Notes under the pieces: model-generated
The model's database searches: none
Seen by the model: the letters and a program-made list of their open reading frames with translations, nothing else
What the model was told of the DNA's origin: nothing
DNA from: Pseudomonas sp. EpS/L25
Lineage (GTDB): Bacteria; Pseudomonadota; Gammaproteobacteria; Pseudomonadales; Pseudomonadaceae
DNA: 64,000 bases
Assembly (NCBI RefSeq): GCF_001512295.1
Contig: NZ_LNUP01000014.1
Coordinates: 1 to 64,000 of the forward strand
Reading direction: 5' to 3'
In this document: piece by piece, positions 45,453 to 54,821 of the stretch
Position numbering within the stretch: the first letter of the stretch is position 1
How the letters are laid out: every line of letters starts with the position of its first letter
Position numbers and translations under genes: made by a program

Positions 45453-47450
45453 ATGAGTGCGACGCCCTCATCCGGCACCGTACGGCTGAATCCCCCCGCG
45501 TTCTACTGCGCGGCCGCGGTGATCCTGCTGTTTTCCCTGATCGTCATCATTCGCCCCGAGCAGGCCGGTGCCTGGTTGCTCCAGGCCCAGACCTGGGCCG
45601 CCAACACCGTCGGCTGGTACTACCTGCTGGCGATGACGCTCTATCTGGTGTTCGTGGTGGTCACCGCCCTGTCCGGCTACGGCAAGATCAAGCTCGGTGC
45701 CGACCACGACCAACCCGAGTTCAGCTACCTCTCCTGGGCCGGCATGCTGTTTGCCGCCGGCATCAGCATCACCCTGTTCTTCTTCTGCGTCTCCGAGCCG
45801 CTGACCCACTTCACCCAGCCACCGGCCGGCGAAGGCGGTACCCCCGCCGCGGCGCGTCAGGCCATGCAGATCCTCTTCCTGCACTGGGGCCTGCACGGCT
45901 GGGGCGTCTTCGCCCTGGTGGCCATGGCCCTGGCCTATTTCGCCTATCGCCACAACCTGCCGCTGGCGCTGCGCTCGGCGCTCTATCCGCTGATCGGCAA
46001 GCGCATCAACGGGCCCATCGGCCATGCCGTGGACGCCTTCGGCATCATCGCCACCATCTTCGGCCTCGGCGCCGACCTGGGCTTCGGCGTGCTGCACCTC
46101 AACGCCGGCCTCGACTACCTGTTCGGCATCAGCCACAGCCACTGGGTGCAACTCATCCTCATCGTGCTGATGATGGGCGCAGCCATCGCCGTGGCCGTCT
46201 CCGGCGTGGACAAGGGCGTGCGCATCATGTCCGACATCAACATGGTGCTGGCCGTCGCCCTGCTGCTGTTCGTGCTGTTCGCGGGGCCCACCCAGCACCT
46301 GCTCAACACCCTGATCCAGAACATCGGCGACTATCTCGCCGCCCTGCCCGGCAAGAGCTTCGACCTCTACGCCTACGACGAGCCCTCCGACTGGCTCGGC
46401 GGCTGGACGGTGTTCTACTGGGCCTGGTGGATCGCCTGGGCGCCCTTCGTCGGCCTGTTCATCGCGCGCATTTCCCGCGGCCGCACCATTCGCGAATTCG
46501 TCTTCGGCGTGCTGTTCATCCCGCTGGGCTTCACCCTGGCGTGGCTGTCGATCTTCGGCAACAGCGCCCTGGAACTGGTCCTCGGCCAGGGCCTGACCGG
46601 CCTGGCGCAGACCGCCCTCACCGATCCGGCCATGGCCTTCTACCGGGTGCTGGAGACCTATCCGGCCAGCCGCGTGGTGATCAGCGTCGCCGTGCTGGTG
46701 AGCTTCGTCTTCTTCGTCACCTCGGCCGATTCGGGCACCGTGGTGCTGTCCACCCTGTCCTCCACCGGCGGCGAGGCCGACGAGGACGGTCCCAAGTGGT
46801 TGCGGGTCTTCTGGGGCGCGGCGGTGGCGGTGGTGACCGGTGGCCTGCTGTTCGCCGGCAGCATGGACGCCCTGAAGTCGGCGGTGGTGCTGACCTCGCT
46901 GCCCTTCTCGGTGGTGGTCCTGCTGATGATGTGGGGCCTGCACAAGGCCTTGCACCTGGAATCCCAGCGCCAGCGCGCGCGGCTGCACTCCCTGGCGCCG
47001 GTGGCGACCAACGGCAAGGCGCGCCATGGCGGCTGGCGCCAACGGCTGTCCCAGGCGGTGTACTTCCCCTCGCGGGACGAGGTCTATCGCTTCATGGACA
47101 GCACGGTGCGCCCGGCCATGGAGGAAATGGTCGAGGTCTCGCGGGAGAAAGGCCTGGTGGTGGATACCCAATTCGACGCCACCAACGCCAACCTGCAGCT
47201 CATCATCGGCCATGGCGAGGAGCATCCCTTCATCTACCAGGTAATCATGCAGGGTTACTTCACGCCTTCGTTCGCGCGTGCCGGCATCGGCGGGCTGCAT
47301 CTGAAGAATCGTCGCTACTATCGGGCCGAGGTGCATCTCACCGAAGGCAGCCAGGACTACGATCTGGTGGGCTACAGCCGTGAGCAGATCCTCAACGACA
47401 TGCTCGACCAGTACGAACGCCATCTGCAGTTCCTGCACCTGGTACGTTAG
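45453..47450 (+). CDS. betT: BCCT-family choline/betaine transporter
   Basis: 665 aa with AAGGAG before the ATG. Twelve helices are expected; the BCCT core shows SYLSWAGMLFAAGISITLFF and the aromatic substrate-site segment VFYWAWWIAWAPFVGLFIAR, plus FFVTSADSGTVVLSTLSS. The N-terminal part SGYGKIKLGADHDQPEF is typical. The long hydrophilic C-terminal tail (~residues 520-665) fits BetT-type proteins with osmotic or regulatory control. It imports choline (or betaine) with protons. No betIBA genes are in the window, but a BetI-like site precedes it. Confidence 0.92.
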   Translation: MSATPSSGTVRLNPPAFYCAAAVILLFSLIVIIRPEQAGAWLLQAQTWAANTVGWYYLLAMTLYLVFVVVTALSGYGKIKLGADHDQPEFSYLSWAGMLFAAGISITLFFFCVSEPLTHFTQPPAGEGGTPAAARQAMQILFLHWGLHGWGVFALVAMALAYFAYRHNLPLALRSALYPLIGKRINGPIGHAVDAFGIIATIFGLGADLGFGVLHLNAGLDYLFGISHSHWVQLILIVLMMGAAIAVAVSGVDKGVRIMSDINMVLAVALLLFVLFAGPTQHLLNTLIQNIGDYLAALPGKSFDLYAYDEPSDWLGGWTVFYWAWWIAWAPFVGLFIARISRGRTIREFVFGVLFIPLGFTLAWLSIFGNSALELVLGQGLTGLAQTALTDPAMAFYRVLETYPASRVVISVAVLVSFVFFVTSADSGTVVLSTLSSTGGEADEDGPKWLRVFWGAAVAVVTGGLLFAGSMDALKSAVVLTSLPFSVVVLLMMWGLHKALHLESQRQRARLHSLAPVATNGKARHGGWRQRLSQAVYFPSRDEVYRFMDSTVRPAMEEMVEVSREKGLVVDTQFDATNANLQLIIGHGEEHPFIYQVIMQGYFTPSFARAGIGGLHLKNRRYYRAEVHLTEGSQDYDLVGYSREQILNDMLDQYERHLQFLHLVR

Positions 47451-47499
47451 CCGATGGTTTTTTCATGGACCGAAAGGCCATTGAAAGCTGCAAAGCCCG

Positions 47500-47505
47500 T
47501 ATAAT
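47500..47505 (+). promoter_or_regulatory. -10 box of the AbrB-family gene
   Basis: TATAAT is a perfect sigma-70 -10 hexamer, ~60 bases before ATG 47567. It favours that start over ATG 47465, which would lie upstream of the promoter. The -35 is unclear. Confidence 0.4.
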
Positions 47506-47566
47506 CGCCCCAGGGCTGGCGCCATGCCGGCCCTGGGGTCGGTACGCCCAACCGGTCCCCCGCCGT

Positions 47567-48649
47567 ATGGAGACCGCCTTGTCCGCCCCGCCTGCCGCCT
47601 CGCCCTGTCCGCCCCTGCTGCAATGGCTAGCCCTGCTGCTCTGCTCCGCCCTGGTCGGCGGTCTGCTCAGCTGGCTGCAGATGCCGGCGGCGCTATTTCT
47701 CGGCCCCATGCTCACGGCCATCGCCTTCGGCGTGGGCGGTGCCAGCATCCGGGTGCCGAGGCGCCTGTTCCAGTCCGGCCAGGGCGTCGTCGGTTGCCTG
47801 ATCGCCCACGCCATGACCGCCGCGGTCCTGCTGACCGTAGCCGAACACTGGCCGGTGATGTTGCTGGCGACGGCCCTTACCGTACTGCTCAGCCTGCTCA
47901 CCGGCGCCCTGCTGGTCCGCTTCGGCGGCCTGCCCGGCAGCACCGCCGCCTGGGGCACCACGCCCGGCGCAGCGGCCGCCATGGTCGCCATGGCCGAGGA
48001 ATACGGCGCCGATCCGCGCATCGTTGCCACCATGCAGTACGTACGGGTGGTCTGCGTGGTAGTCATCAGCGCCCTGGTCGGACGGCTGCTCGGCGCCGAA
48101 GGTAGCGGCACCGGGCACCAGGCCACGGTCGTCAGCCTCGATGGCCATTTCGCCTTCAACCTGCTGCTGACCCTGGCGGTGGCCCTGGCCGGCAGCTGGC
48201 TGGGCGGCCGCCTGTTTTCCGCCGGTGCCCTGCTGGTGCCCATCGCCCTGGGCACCGTGCTGCAGCTCAATGGCTGGCTGGACATCACCCTGCCCCACGC
48301 CCTGCTGGCCTTGGCCTACGGCGCCATGGGCTGCTACGTCGGCCTTAGATTCGACCGCGCCACGGTGCGCTACGTCTGGCGCGCCCTGCCGAAGATGATC
48401 GTCGCCTCGCTGCTGCTGATCGTGCTGTGCGCGCTCTCGGCGCTGCTGATGGCGAAGCTGATGCACGTCGACTTCCTCACCGCCTATCTGGCCACCAGTC
48501 CGGGCGGGCTGGATTCCATGGCCATCATCGCGGTGGATGCCCATGCCGACGTCGGGCTGGTGCTGGCGATGCAGGCCTTGCGCCTGATCGGGGTGGTCCT
48601 GACCGGGCCATTGCTGGCCCGTCAGTTGGTCAAGCTCGCCCGCACCTGA
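47567..48649 (+). CDS. AbrB-family membrane protein (ammonia-monooxygenase-like regulator family)
   Basis: 360 aa from ATG 47567. About ten hydrophobic helices form two repeated halves, with family hallmarks LSWLQMPAALFLGPMLTAIA, GQGVVGCLIAHAMTAAVLL, PGSTAAWGTTPGAAAAMVAM, QYVRVVCVVVISALVGRLL, and the second-half counterpart YLATSPGGLDSMAIIAVDA. The family (AbrB of E. coli, GntP/permease-like fold) is of uncertain role. It follows betT by ~115 bp but has its own promoter. Confidence 0.82.
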   Translation: METALSAPPAASPCPPLLQWLALLLCSALVGGLLSWLQMPAALFLGPMLTAIAFGVGGASIRVPRRLFQSGQGVVGCLIAHAMTAAVLLTVAEHWPVMLLATALTVLLSLLTGALLVRFGGLPGSTAAWGTTPGAAAAMVAMAEEYGADPRIVATMQYVRVVCVVVISALVGRLLGAEGSGTGHQATVVSLDGHFAFNLLLTLAVALAGSWLGGRLFSAGALLVPIALGTVLQLNGWLDITLPHALLALAYGAMGCYVGLRFDRATVRYVWRALPKMIVASLLLIVLCALSALLMAKLMHVDFLTAYLATSPGGLDSMAIIAVDAHADVGLVLAMQALRLIGVVLTGPLLARQLVKLART

Positions 48650-48676
48650 ACAGGCGCGGGCCGGGCGCTCAGGCTC

Positions 48677-48934
48677 TCAGGCCGAGCGGCGCTCCACCTG
48701 GGCCGTGATGTTGTAGCCATTGGCGGCATGGCCACGCACCACTACCCGCGCATTGGGATAGAACCCCTTGAGGCGCTGCTGGAACAGAAAGTAGATTTCC
48801 GCGCCCGCGCGGATCTCGGCGGGGTCGGTCAGGGTAAGAGAGAAGCTGCGCACGGGATCGCTGGCATGCTGCTGTTCGTCCTGCTCGATGCGCTGCATGG
48901 CATCGTCGACGATTTGTTCGGCAATCTGCGACAT
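48677..48934 (-). CDS. Conserved hypothetical small protein, 85 aa
   Basis: Not recognised. It is soluble: an N-terminal helix (SQIAEQIVDDAMQRIEQDEQ) and then beta-like segments (SFSLTLTDPAEIR, IYFLFQQRLKGFYPNARVVV, NGYNITAQVERRSA). Good ribosome site AGGAGG before the ATG. It is convergent with the AbrB-family gene. Confidence 0.7.
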   Translation of the reverse strand: MSQIAEQIVDDAMQRIEQDEQQHASDPVRSFSLTLTDPAEIRAGAEIYFLFQQRLKGFYPNARVVVRGHAANGYNITAQVERRSA

Positions 48935-48991
48935 CTGGTGACCTCCTGGTCGGCTAGTATCAAGACGTCGTCCGCAGGGACGGCTGTACCG

Positions 48992-49173
48992 CTAGTGTGG
49001 TGGTTCAGAAGTTCGCACAAGAATTGGCGAGTGGTTTTTGTTCAAGGGCTAGGCGCCGCGACGAGTCATAGCAGGCTATGGCGAGGAGTGGCAACGACGT
49101 CCAGGGCGGTCCGCCGCTGCGGACAAAAAGCGCCGCCAAAATTGTGTAGTTAACTTCTGAAACACCACACTAG
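48992..49173. mobile_element. CTAGTGTGGTG-family MITE-like element, copy A
   Basis: A 182-bp non-coding element with 22-bp terminal inverted repeats (CTAGTGTGGTG at the left, CACCACACTAG at the right; 21 of 22 positions pair). CTAG at both ends leaves a TA at each boundary, as for TA-targeting IS630/Tc1-type elements (inference). Internal landmarks are GGCGAGTGGTTTTT, GGCGAGGAGTGGCAAC and CGGTCCGCCGCTGCGG. Confidence 0.7.
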
Positions 49174-49253
49174 AGACCGCGGACGCCCGGCAGGGATTCG
49201 CCAGCACAGCGAGATTCCGACGAAATTGTCGACCCGGTCGAGCCGTCGCGGTC

Positions 49254-49421
49254 CCAGTGTGGCGCTTCAGACGTTCGCGCAAGAACTGGCGAGTGATTTT
49301 TTGGGTACGGGCCAGGCGCCAGGACGAGTCACGGCAGGGCTGTGGCGAGGAGTGTCAACGCAGTCCGGGCCAAAAAAGTGCCGTCAAAATTGTGCAGATG
49401 ACCTTTGCCACACCACACTAG
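49254..49421. mobile_element. CTAGTGTGGTG-family MITE-like element, copy B
   Basis: A 168-bp copy in the same orientation as copy A, 80 bp further on. The left end is mutated (CCAGTGTGGCG) and part of the middle is shortened. It ends 54 bases before the diguanylate cyclase start and so lies in its promoter or leader. The rest of 48935-49475 shows no gene. Confidence 0.7.
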
Positions 49422-49475
49422 GATATCGCCACGGGCGACTCGCCCTGTCTTCCACCGCAAGGATCTTTCTGCCTC

Positions 49476-51005
49476 ATGGCCCAAGGCCCTACCGCTGCCG
49501 CCTCTCGCAACCTGGTCACCCAACGCCTGGCGCTGGCCCTGCTGGTGTGCGCCGTCGCCGTCATCCTCGCCCTGGAGTCCTGGCAGGTCTGGCGCAATTA
49601 CCAGAACGCCTTCGCCAGCGCGCGCAGCGATGTCGGCAACATCACCCTGGCGGTGTCCCAGCACGCCAGCGACGCCCTCAAGGAGGCCAACTCCTTGCTG
49701 ATCAGCATCCGCGATCGCCTGGACGACGCCCCGCTGGCGCAGTTGGACCGCCCCCGCATGCACCGGCTGCTCGCCCGCCAGGCCGCCCTGCTGCCGCAGC
49801 TGCACGGATTGTTCGTCTACGACCGTGACGGCAACTGGCTGGTGACCGACCAGGGCGCCATCCCGCCACAGGCCAACAATGCCGACCGCGAATATTTCCA
49901 GTTCCACCGGCAACATCCCGAAGACGTCCTGCACGTCGGCGCCGTCATCACCAGCCGTAGTTCCGGCGAGCTGATCATCCCGGTGTCGCGGCGCATCGAC
50001 GACGCCGAAGGCCGGTTCGCCGGAGTCCTGCTCGCCACCATCCGCCTCAAGTACTTCGTCGACTACTACGCCCGCTTCCGGCTCGACGAGCGCGGCGCCA
50101 TCACCCTGGCCCTGGACGACGGCACCCTGCTGGTACGGAGGCCCTTCCAGGCGGATTTCGTAGGCACCAACCTCGCCGCCGGCGAACTGTTCCAGCGGTA
50201 CATCAAGCAGGCCGACACCGGTACGGCCGTGGTCCGCGCGGTGGTCGACGGCCAGGAGCGGCTCTATGCCTTCGAACACCTGCAGGGCTATCCGCTGGTG
50301 GCCCTGGCCGGCATCTCCCGGAGCGCCATCCTCGCCAGCTGGCGCCAGGACATGCTGCGCTCGATCGTGGTCGTAGGCATCCTCGTCGTCGGCATGCTGG
50401 TCTTCGGCTTCAGCCTGCTGCGGCAGATCCGTGCCAACGTGCGCAGTGAGGCGGCGCTACGCCAGGCCCATGACGACCTGCAGCTGCTGACGCTCAAGGA
50501 CAGCCTGACCGGCCTGGGCAATCGCCGCCAGTTCGATACCCTGCTGCCGCTGGAGCTGGCCCGGGCGCAGCGCAGCGGTCAGCCGCTCAGCCTGCTGATG
50601 ATCGACGTCGACCACTTCAAGGCCTACAACGACCACTACGGCCATCCTGCCGGGGATCGCTGCCTGCAGGCGGTCGCCGGCGTGGTGGCCAGCGCGGCCC
50701 GGCGCCCAGGGGATCTCGCCGCGCGCTATGGCGGCGAGGAGATGGCACTGTTGCTGCCCAATTGCGACGAACTCGGCGCCTATCGCGTGGCTTGCATCGT
50801 GCAGGAGCGGCTGCTCGCCCTGGAGCTGCGCCATGCGACCAGTCCCTTCGGTCGCATCACCATCAGCCTGGGCTTCGCCGTGCACCAGCCGGACCAGACC
50901 CGGCAACCCCAGGCGGCCAGCCTACTGGCCAGCGCCGACGAAGCCCTATACGTAGCCAAGCATTCTGGCCGTAATCGCACCCACCCGTCCCCCGTACCCG
51001 ACTGA
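49476..51005 (+). CDS. Membrane-bound diguanylate cyclase with periplasmic sensor domain
   Basis: 509 aa. Helix 1 (LALALLVCAVAVILALESW, ~18-36), a ~250-residue periplasmic PDC/dCache-type domain (GLFVYDRDGNWLVTDQGA, ADREYFQFHRQHPEDVLHVG, SRRIDDAEGRFAGVLLATI), helix 2 (IVVVGILVVGMLVFGFSLL, ~300), then a GGDEF domain (DSLTGLGNRRQFDTLLPLEL). The active-site motif is GGEEM, a variant of GGEEF, and an RPGD inhibitory I-site lies five residues before it. It likely makes c-di-GMP. It ends 1 bp from a convergent second cyclase. Confidence 0.9.
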   Translation: MAQGPTAAASRNLVTQRLALALLVCAVAVILALESWQVWRNYQNAFASARSDVGNITLAVSQHASDALKEANSLLISIRDRLDDAPLAQLDRPRMHRLLARQAALLPQLHGLFVYDRDGNWLVTDQGAIPPQANNADREYFQFHRQHPEDVLHVGAVITSRSSGELIIPVSRRIDDAEGRFAGVLLATIRLKYFVDYYARFRLDERGAITLALDDGTLLVRRPFQADFVGTNLAAGELFQRYIKQADTGTAVVRAVVDGQERLYAFEHLQGYPLVALAGISRSAILASWRQDMLRSIVVVGILVVGMLVFGFSLLRQIRANVRSEAALRQAHDDLQLLTLKDSLTGLGNRRQFDTLLPLELARAQRSGQPLSLLMIDVDHFKAYNDHYGHPAGDRCLQAVAGVVASAARRPGDLAARYGGEEMALLLPNCDELGAYRVACIVQERLLALELRHATSPFGRITISLGFAVHQPDQTRQPQAASLLASADEALYVAKHSGRNRTHPSPVPD

Positions 51006-51006
51006 G

Positions 51007-52026
51007 CTAGCCGCAGATCATCGCGCCGCGGTAGTGCACCCGGTCCTTGCCGGCGCGCTTGGCATGGTAGAGCTCGCCGTCGGCCTGCTTGAACAGGTCC
51101 GACGGCAGGCTGCCGGGGGCGAGGCGGGTCACGCCGGCGCTGAAGGAAAAGCACGAGCCGGCCTGGGTATTGGCGCGGATGTCGTCGAGCAGCCCCTGTA
51201 GGCGCAGCGTCAGTTCACGGTCGCCTTCGGATTTGACCAACACGCCGAATTCCTCGCCCCCCAGCCGGCCGAAGTAGCCATCAGGGAAGTGCCGACTCAG
51301 GGTGGCGGCCGTTTCCCTGAGCACCAGATCGCCCACATCGTGCCCGAAGCGATCATTGATGCGCTTGAAGTCGTCGATGTCGAGCATGACGAAATACCAG
51401 TCCGGCGACGGCTCCGCGCAGACTCGCTCCAGATCCAGCATCAGGGCGCGCCTGTTGCTGATGCCGGTCAGGGCATCGGTTTCCGCCTGCAGGCGATAGC
51501 TTTCCTTGAGCTGCAGGGTGCTGCCGACGATGCGCACGAAAGTGGCACTGAGCAGCAGGCCGAGCACCATGCCGGACACCATTATCGCCACCAGGAGCGG
51601 CAGCGTCTGGGGGCTAACGCTGTCGAACTGACCATAGAAGAGCACCAGCCAGACCGCTCCGGCGGCGATGCCATAGTCGAGCACCTGGGCGAACAGGATG
51701 GTCGAGCCCAGGGTGATGATGATGGCGATGGGGATCATCCAGGCATAGCCGGCCTCGCCCATGCCGGCAATCTGGAAGCGGAAGGCCAGGGCCTCGAACA
51801 CCACGAAGACCAGGGCGAACAAACGCCAGAGCACGAAACGCCGCGCAGTGCTCATCGCCAGGCAGGAGAGCACCATGCCGCCCAGGGCCAGCCAACCCCA
51901 GATCGCCACGCCATCGGTGAGGAAAGGGTTGATCGCGACGCTGAGCAGCCAGCCGAGCATACCGGTGCACTGCGCCAGGACGTTGGGCAATTGCAGCATC
52001 TGGCGAATGTGAGTCTGGTACGTCAT
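51007..52026 (-). CDS. Membrane-bound diguanylate cyclase (MASE-like sensor)
   Basis: 339 aa. Residues ~1-165 contain five to six helices (LSVAINPFLTDGVAIWGWLA, LVFVVFEALAFRFQIAGMG, WMIPIAIIITLGSTILFAQV, LPLLVAIMVSGMVLGLLLSA), an integral sensor. The GGDEF domain has DALTGISNRRALMLDLER and an intact LGGEEFGVL. The I-site position reads FPDG, so product inhibition by RxxD is probably absent. The stop lies one base beyond that of the opposing cyclase gene. Confidence 0.88.
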   Translation of the reverse strand: MTYQTHIRQMLQLPNVLAQCTGMLGWLLSVAINPFLTDGVAIWGWLALGGMVLSCLAMSTARRFVLWRLFALVFVVFEALAFRFQIAGMGEAGYAWMIPIAIIITLGSTILFAQVLDYGIAAGAVWLVLFYGQFDSVSPQTLPLLVAIMVSGMVLGLLLSATFVRIVGSTLQLKESYRLQAETDALTGISNRRALMLDLERVCAEPSPDWYFVMLDIDDFKRINDRFGHDVGDLVLRETAATLSRHFPDGYFGRLGGEEFGVLVKSEGDRELTLRLQGLLDDIRANTQAGSCFSFSAGVTRLAPGSLPSDLFKQADGELYHAKRAGKDRVHYRGAMICG

Positions 52027-52371
52027 CGAAGCACTCTGGCGCCAAATTTAGTGGCTAAATGACATCATACCCCTGACACCATTCCCTGCCTTTCGTCGGC
52101 CGATCTCCGGCACGTCGGGAGTCTAGACATCCGCTCATCCGACCTCATCTTCCGCCTGAGTAAGACCTCATATCCGCCGCTGCAGGCACGACGGACGGCG
52201 GGAAAATGCCGCCACCGGTCCGCTCGGCCTGCCAGGACATCACCACCACTCGCTAGGGTGGGGAAACGAATTCTCGGCTAGGCTTGGCAGTAGCGGTGCG
52301 GTCGTTCATATTCTTCACGATTTACGCCATCCCTCCCCTCCCTATCGGTATAGAACAAACCAGGCTCCATC
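52027..52371. other. Intergenic region between cyclase and HDOD genes
   Basis: 345 bases, divergent spacing for the minus-strand cyclase and the plus-strand HDOD gene. It must carry both promoters. I see no repeat, hairpin or RNA gene in it. Confidence 0.4.
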
Positions 52372-53187
52372 ATGGAAATCGATGCGCTGTTCGATCACCT
52401 GCACATACTGCCCAGCATTCCCAAGGTGGCCCAGGAGCTCATCCAGCAGTTCGACGACCCCACCAGCAGCATCGAGGAGATCGCGCGCAACCTGTCCCTC
52501 GATCCGGTGCTCTCGGCCAAGGTGCTGCGCCTGGCCAACTCGGCCCGCTTCCGCGGGGTGCGTCCGGCGACCAGCATCGAAGGCGCCGCCATCCGCCTGG
52601 GCTTCGACGCCCTGCGCACCCTGGTGCTGGCGTCGGCGGTGACGGCCGCCTTCCGCTACAATTCCAGCTTCGATCCACGCGATTTCTGGCAGCACAGCTT
52701 CGATGTCGCCAGCATCTGTCGCGTCATCGCCGGCCAAGCCGGCGCCGACCGGGAAACCGCCTTCACCTGTGGCATGCTGCACAACATCGGCGAATTGCTG
52801 ATCCGAACCGCGGCGCCCGATATCGGCGCGCGCATCGACGCCGAGCAGCGCGCCCCGGCGAGCGTGACGCCCGAGCAGGCCGTGGGCTTCGGCTATCCCG
52901 AGGTAGGCGCCGAGCTGGCGCGGCGCTGGCAGTTGCCACTGGAGATACAGCAGGCCATCGCCTACCAGCAGCATCCGCAAGACGCTCCCGACGAGACCGG
53001 CATGGCCCGGCTGGTGGCCCAGGCCCGGCTGGTGTCCTTCGTGCTGCGGCGCCATGGCGGCATCAACGAGCAGGCCAAGGTCGCGCTGGTCAACCCCTTG
53101 CTCAACGACCTGGATCTGGCCAGGCTGCTGGCGGAATTGCCCGAGATCATCGAGGCGGACAAGGCCTTCGGCACCCTCATCAACTGA
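52372..53187 (+). CDS. HDOD-domain protein
   Basis: 271 aa, almost all HDOD: LPSIPKVAQELIQQFDDPTS, IARNLSLDPVLSAKVLRLAN, SIEGAAIRLGFDALRTLVLA, DFWQHSFDVASICRVIAGQA, AFTCGMLHNIGELLIRTAAP. The HD pair typical of active phosphodiesterases is not intact, as is usual for HDOD, so it is probably a signalling scaffold linked to c-di-GMP or stress. It lies beside two cyclases, which supports a signalling role (inference). Confidence 0.88.
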   Translation: MEIDALFDHLHILPSIPKVAQELIQQFDDPTSSIEEIARNLSLDPVLSAKVLRLANSARFRGVRPATSIEGAAIRLGFDALRTLVLASAVTAAFRYNSSFDPRDFWQHSFDVASICRVIAGQAGADRETAFTCGMLHNIGELLIRTAAPDIGARIDAEQRAPASVTPEQAVGFGYPEVGAELARRWQLPLEIQQAIAYQQHPQDAPDETGMARLVAQARLVSFVLRRHGGINEQAKVALVNPLLNDLDLARLLAELPEIIEADKAFGTLIN

Positions 53188-53312
53188 CCGGCCGTCCGTG
53201 GCGACGGTCGCCGCCATCGCGTGCATCACAAATCTGCCAGTCGGTCGTGGCAAATGTCGAACGGGTGTCGCAAGAATCGGTCAAAGCCATATAGCTAACA
53301 GGAGTGAGTGCG

Positions 53313-53588
53313 ATGGCCGAGCCGCTGAAGTTCACGGATGCGAACACCATCATCAAGGGTGCCTTCCAGCCCATGCTGTGCGCCATGACCGCCCAGGACC
53401 CCGCGACCTTCAACGTCGAGGTCTATGCGCCCAACGGCACGGCCCTGCTGCAACGACGCATCGCCCGGGTCGACCTGCTGGACAACTCGCTGTTGGAGGC
53501 CTTCATCTGCGACAGCCGCGCGCGCATCGAGCGCGCCACCCACGAGCGACCTGATTGGCAAGTCCGCTACACCTGCTCGCTGGCCTGA
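53313..53588 (+). CDS. Hypothetical protein, 91 aa
   Basis: Not recognised. ATG 53313 has AGGAG 9 bases before. The product AEPLKFTDANTIIKGAFQPM to VRYTCSLA is soluble and of mixed alpha/beta type (NVEVYAPNGTALLQRRIARV). It is followed by a strong terminator. Confidence 0.65.
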   Translation: MAEPLKFTDANTIIKGAFQPMLCAMTAQDPATFNVEVYAPNGTALLQRRIARVDLLDNSLLEAFICDSRARIERATHERPDWQVRYTCSLA

Positions 53589-53610
53589 GTCCGGCCGTTT
53601 TTTGCCTGGG

Positions 53611-53637
53611 AAGGCGCCTCGCGAGGCGCCTTTTTCT
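53611..53637. terminator. Rho-independent terminator
   Basis: AAGGCGCCTC and GAGGCGCCTT form a perfect 10-bp stem with a two-base-pair CG loop, followed by TTTTTCTT on the plus strand. It ends the 91-aa gene and may also serve the convergent small gene. Confidence 0.85.
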
Positions 53638-53643
53638 TGCCTG

Positions 53644-53895
53644 TCAGTCGTTGAGCACCCGCTTCTGCTTCTCGCCCTGGGCCTTGGTGGCCGGCGTTCT
53701 GTCCGCTTTCTTCTGGGTGGAGGGGTTGGCCGTGGAGGTATCGTCGGCGCTGTCGCGATTGCTGGTATTGGAGCTACCCGGGGCGCCTATGCCGTTGCCG
53801 GTGACCCCGGCGTCATTGCTGCTGGCGGCCAGGCTCGGGCCGGCCAGGATCGCCAACGCGGCACCGCAGGCGAGGATCAGGGAAGTCTTGCGCAT
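53644..53895 (-). CDS. Small exported hypothetical protein
   Basis: 83 aa from ATG 53895, with AGGAGG seven bases before (the frame extends to 53940 without a ribosome site). Residues 1-23 are a signal peptide (TSLILACGAALAILAGPSLA). The mature part is low-complexity and polar (SSNDAGVTGNGIGAPGSSNT, then K/Q-rich to KQKRVLND). This is a common type of periplasmic/secreted Pseudomonas small protein of unknown role. Confidence 0.65.
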   Translation of the reverse strand: MRKTSLILACGAALAILAGPSLAASSNDAGVTGNGIGAPGSSNTSNRDSADDTSTANPSTQKKADRTPATKAQGEKQKRVLND

Positions 53896-54047
53896 GTTGG
53901 TGTCCTCCTGCCGCGAGAAGGAGGGTGTCGCGGACTGCACCCTGACTGATTAGGCCAAAGGCCGGGCCAAGCGTTCCCGCCTTCCTATAGACTAACGGCC
54001 ATCCCGCCGCGCCTTGCCAGGTGCGGCCGTCGTGTTCAGGAGTTGCC

Positions 54048-54815
54048 GTGAAGTACCGTTATCTCATCGTCGACCGCACCGCGCTCGACACCCCTGCCCT
54101 GTTCGAGTACCTGGCCGAGGCGCCACAGCACCGCGTCATCGTCTCCGGCGGTACGGCCGAACAGCTGTTCGCGGCGGAGCTCTGGCCGCGGCTGCGCGAA
54201 CGCCTGGCGCCCCATGCCGAACGCTTCTTCTTCGCCGACTCCAGTGGCCCCTTGCTGCAGGCCGAACTGGAAGGCCGCAAGCCTGGCCTGCTGGATCGCG
54301 ACCTGACCCTGGCGTTCAAGGATGCGGTGACCGCCGACGCCGAGGACGACCGGGTACTCAACCGTATCCGCAGCGAACTGCTCGATACCGATCACGATTA
54401 CCAGGCCAACCGCCGCATCTTCCTCAACAGCCTGCTGGGCCAGATGCGCCGCGCTCTGCCGGCTGGTGCGGTGACCGCCGGCAACTGGCAGGACGCCATC
54501 CGCCAGGCCATCGCCGCCGCCCAGCAGGGTCTCGCCAAGGGCTTCGCCCCGGGCCTGGCCGATGCGCCCTTCAAGGTATTCCTCAAGGCCTATCCGCTGG
54601 CCGCGCGCTACGTCGCCCAGCTCGCCGTGCTGCTGATCACCGCCGGTCGCCAGGAGAACGACGTGCTCATCGATCGCTTCGTGGCCCAGGACCCGACGCT
54701 GGTGGCTACCCTGTTCGATGGCCTGCTCACCGAAGACGACGAGCAGCGCCAGGCCTACACTGCCCTCAAGCGCACCCTGGATGCCCTGGGTACCGGCGGC
54801 CAGGCGCTGCACTGA
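54048..54815 (+). CDS. Hypothetical protein, 255 aa
   Basis: Not recognised. GTG 54048 has AGGAG 5 bases before and gives VKYRYLIVDRTALDTPALFE; the frame extends upstream to 54021 but without a ribosome site. It is helical, soluble, with RIFLNSLLGQMRRALPAGAV and AFKVFLKAYPLAARYVAQL-like segments. The stop is 6 bases before a MITE-like element (copy C). Confidence 0.65.
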   Translation: MKYRYLIVDRTALDTPALFEYLAEAPQHRVIVSGGTAEQLFAAELWPRLRERLAPHAERFFFADSSGPLLQAELEGRKPGLLDRDLTLAFKDAVTADAEDDRVLNRIRSELLDTDHDYQANRRIFLNSLLGQMRRALPAGAVTAGNWQDAIRQAIAAAQQGLAKGFAPGLADAPFKVFLKAYPLAARYVAQLAVLLITAGRQENDVLIDRFVAQDPTLVATLFDGLLTEDDEQRQAYTALKRTLDALGTGGQALH

Positions 54816-54821
54816 GCCGTC

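Noticed and set aside
45468-47438. A 656-codon minus-strand frame opposite betT
   Set aside because: Histidine/glutamine/aspartate-rich antisense of a clear BCCT transporter.
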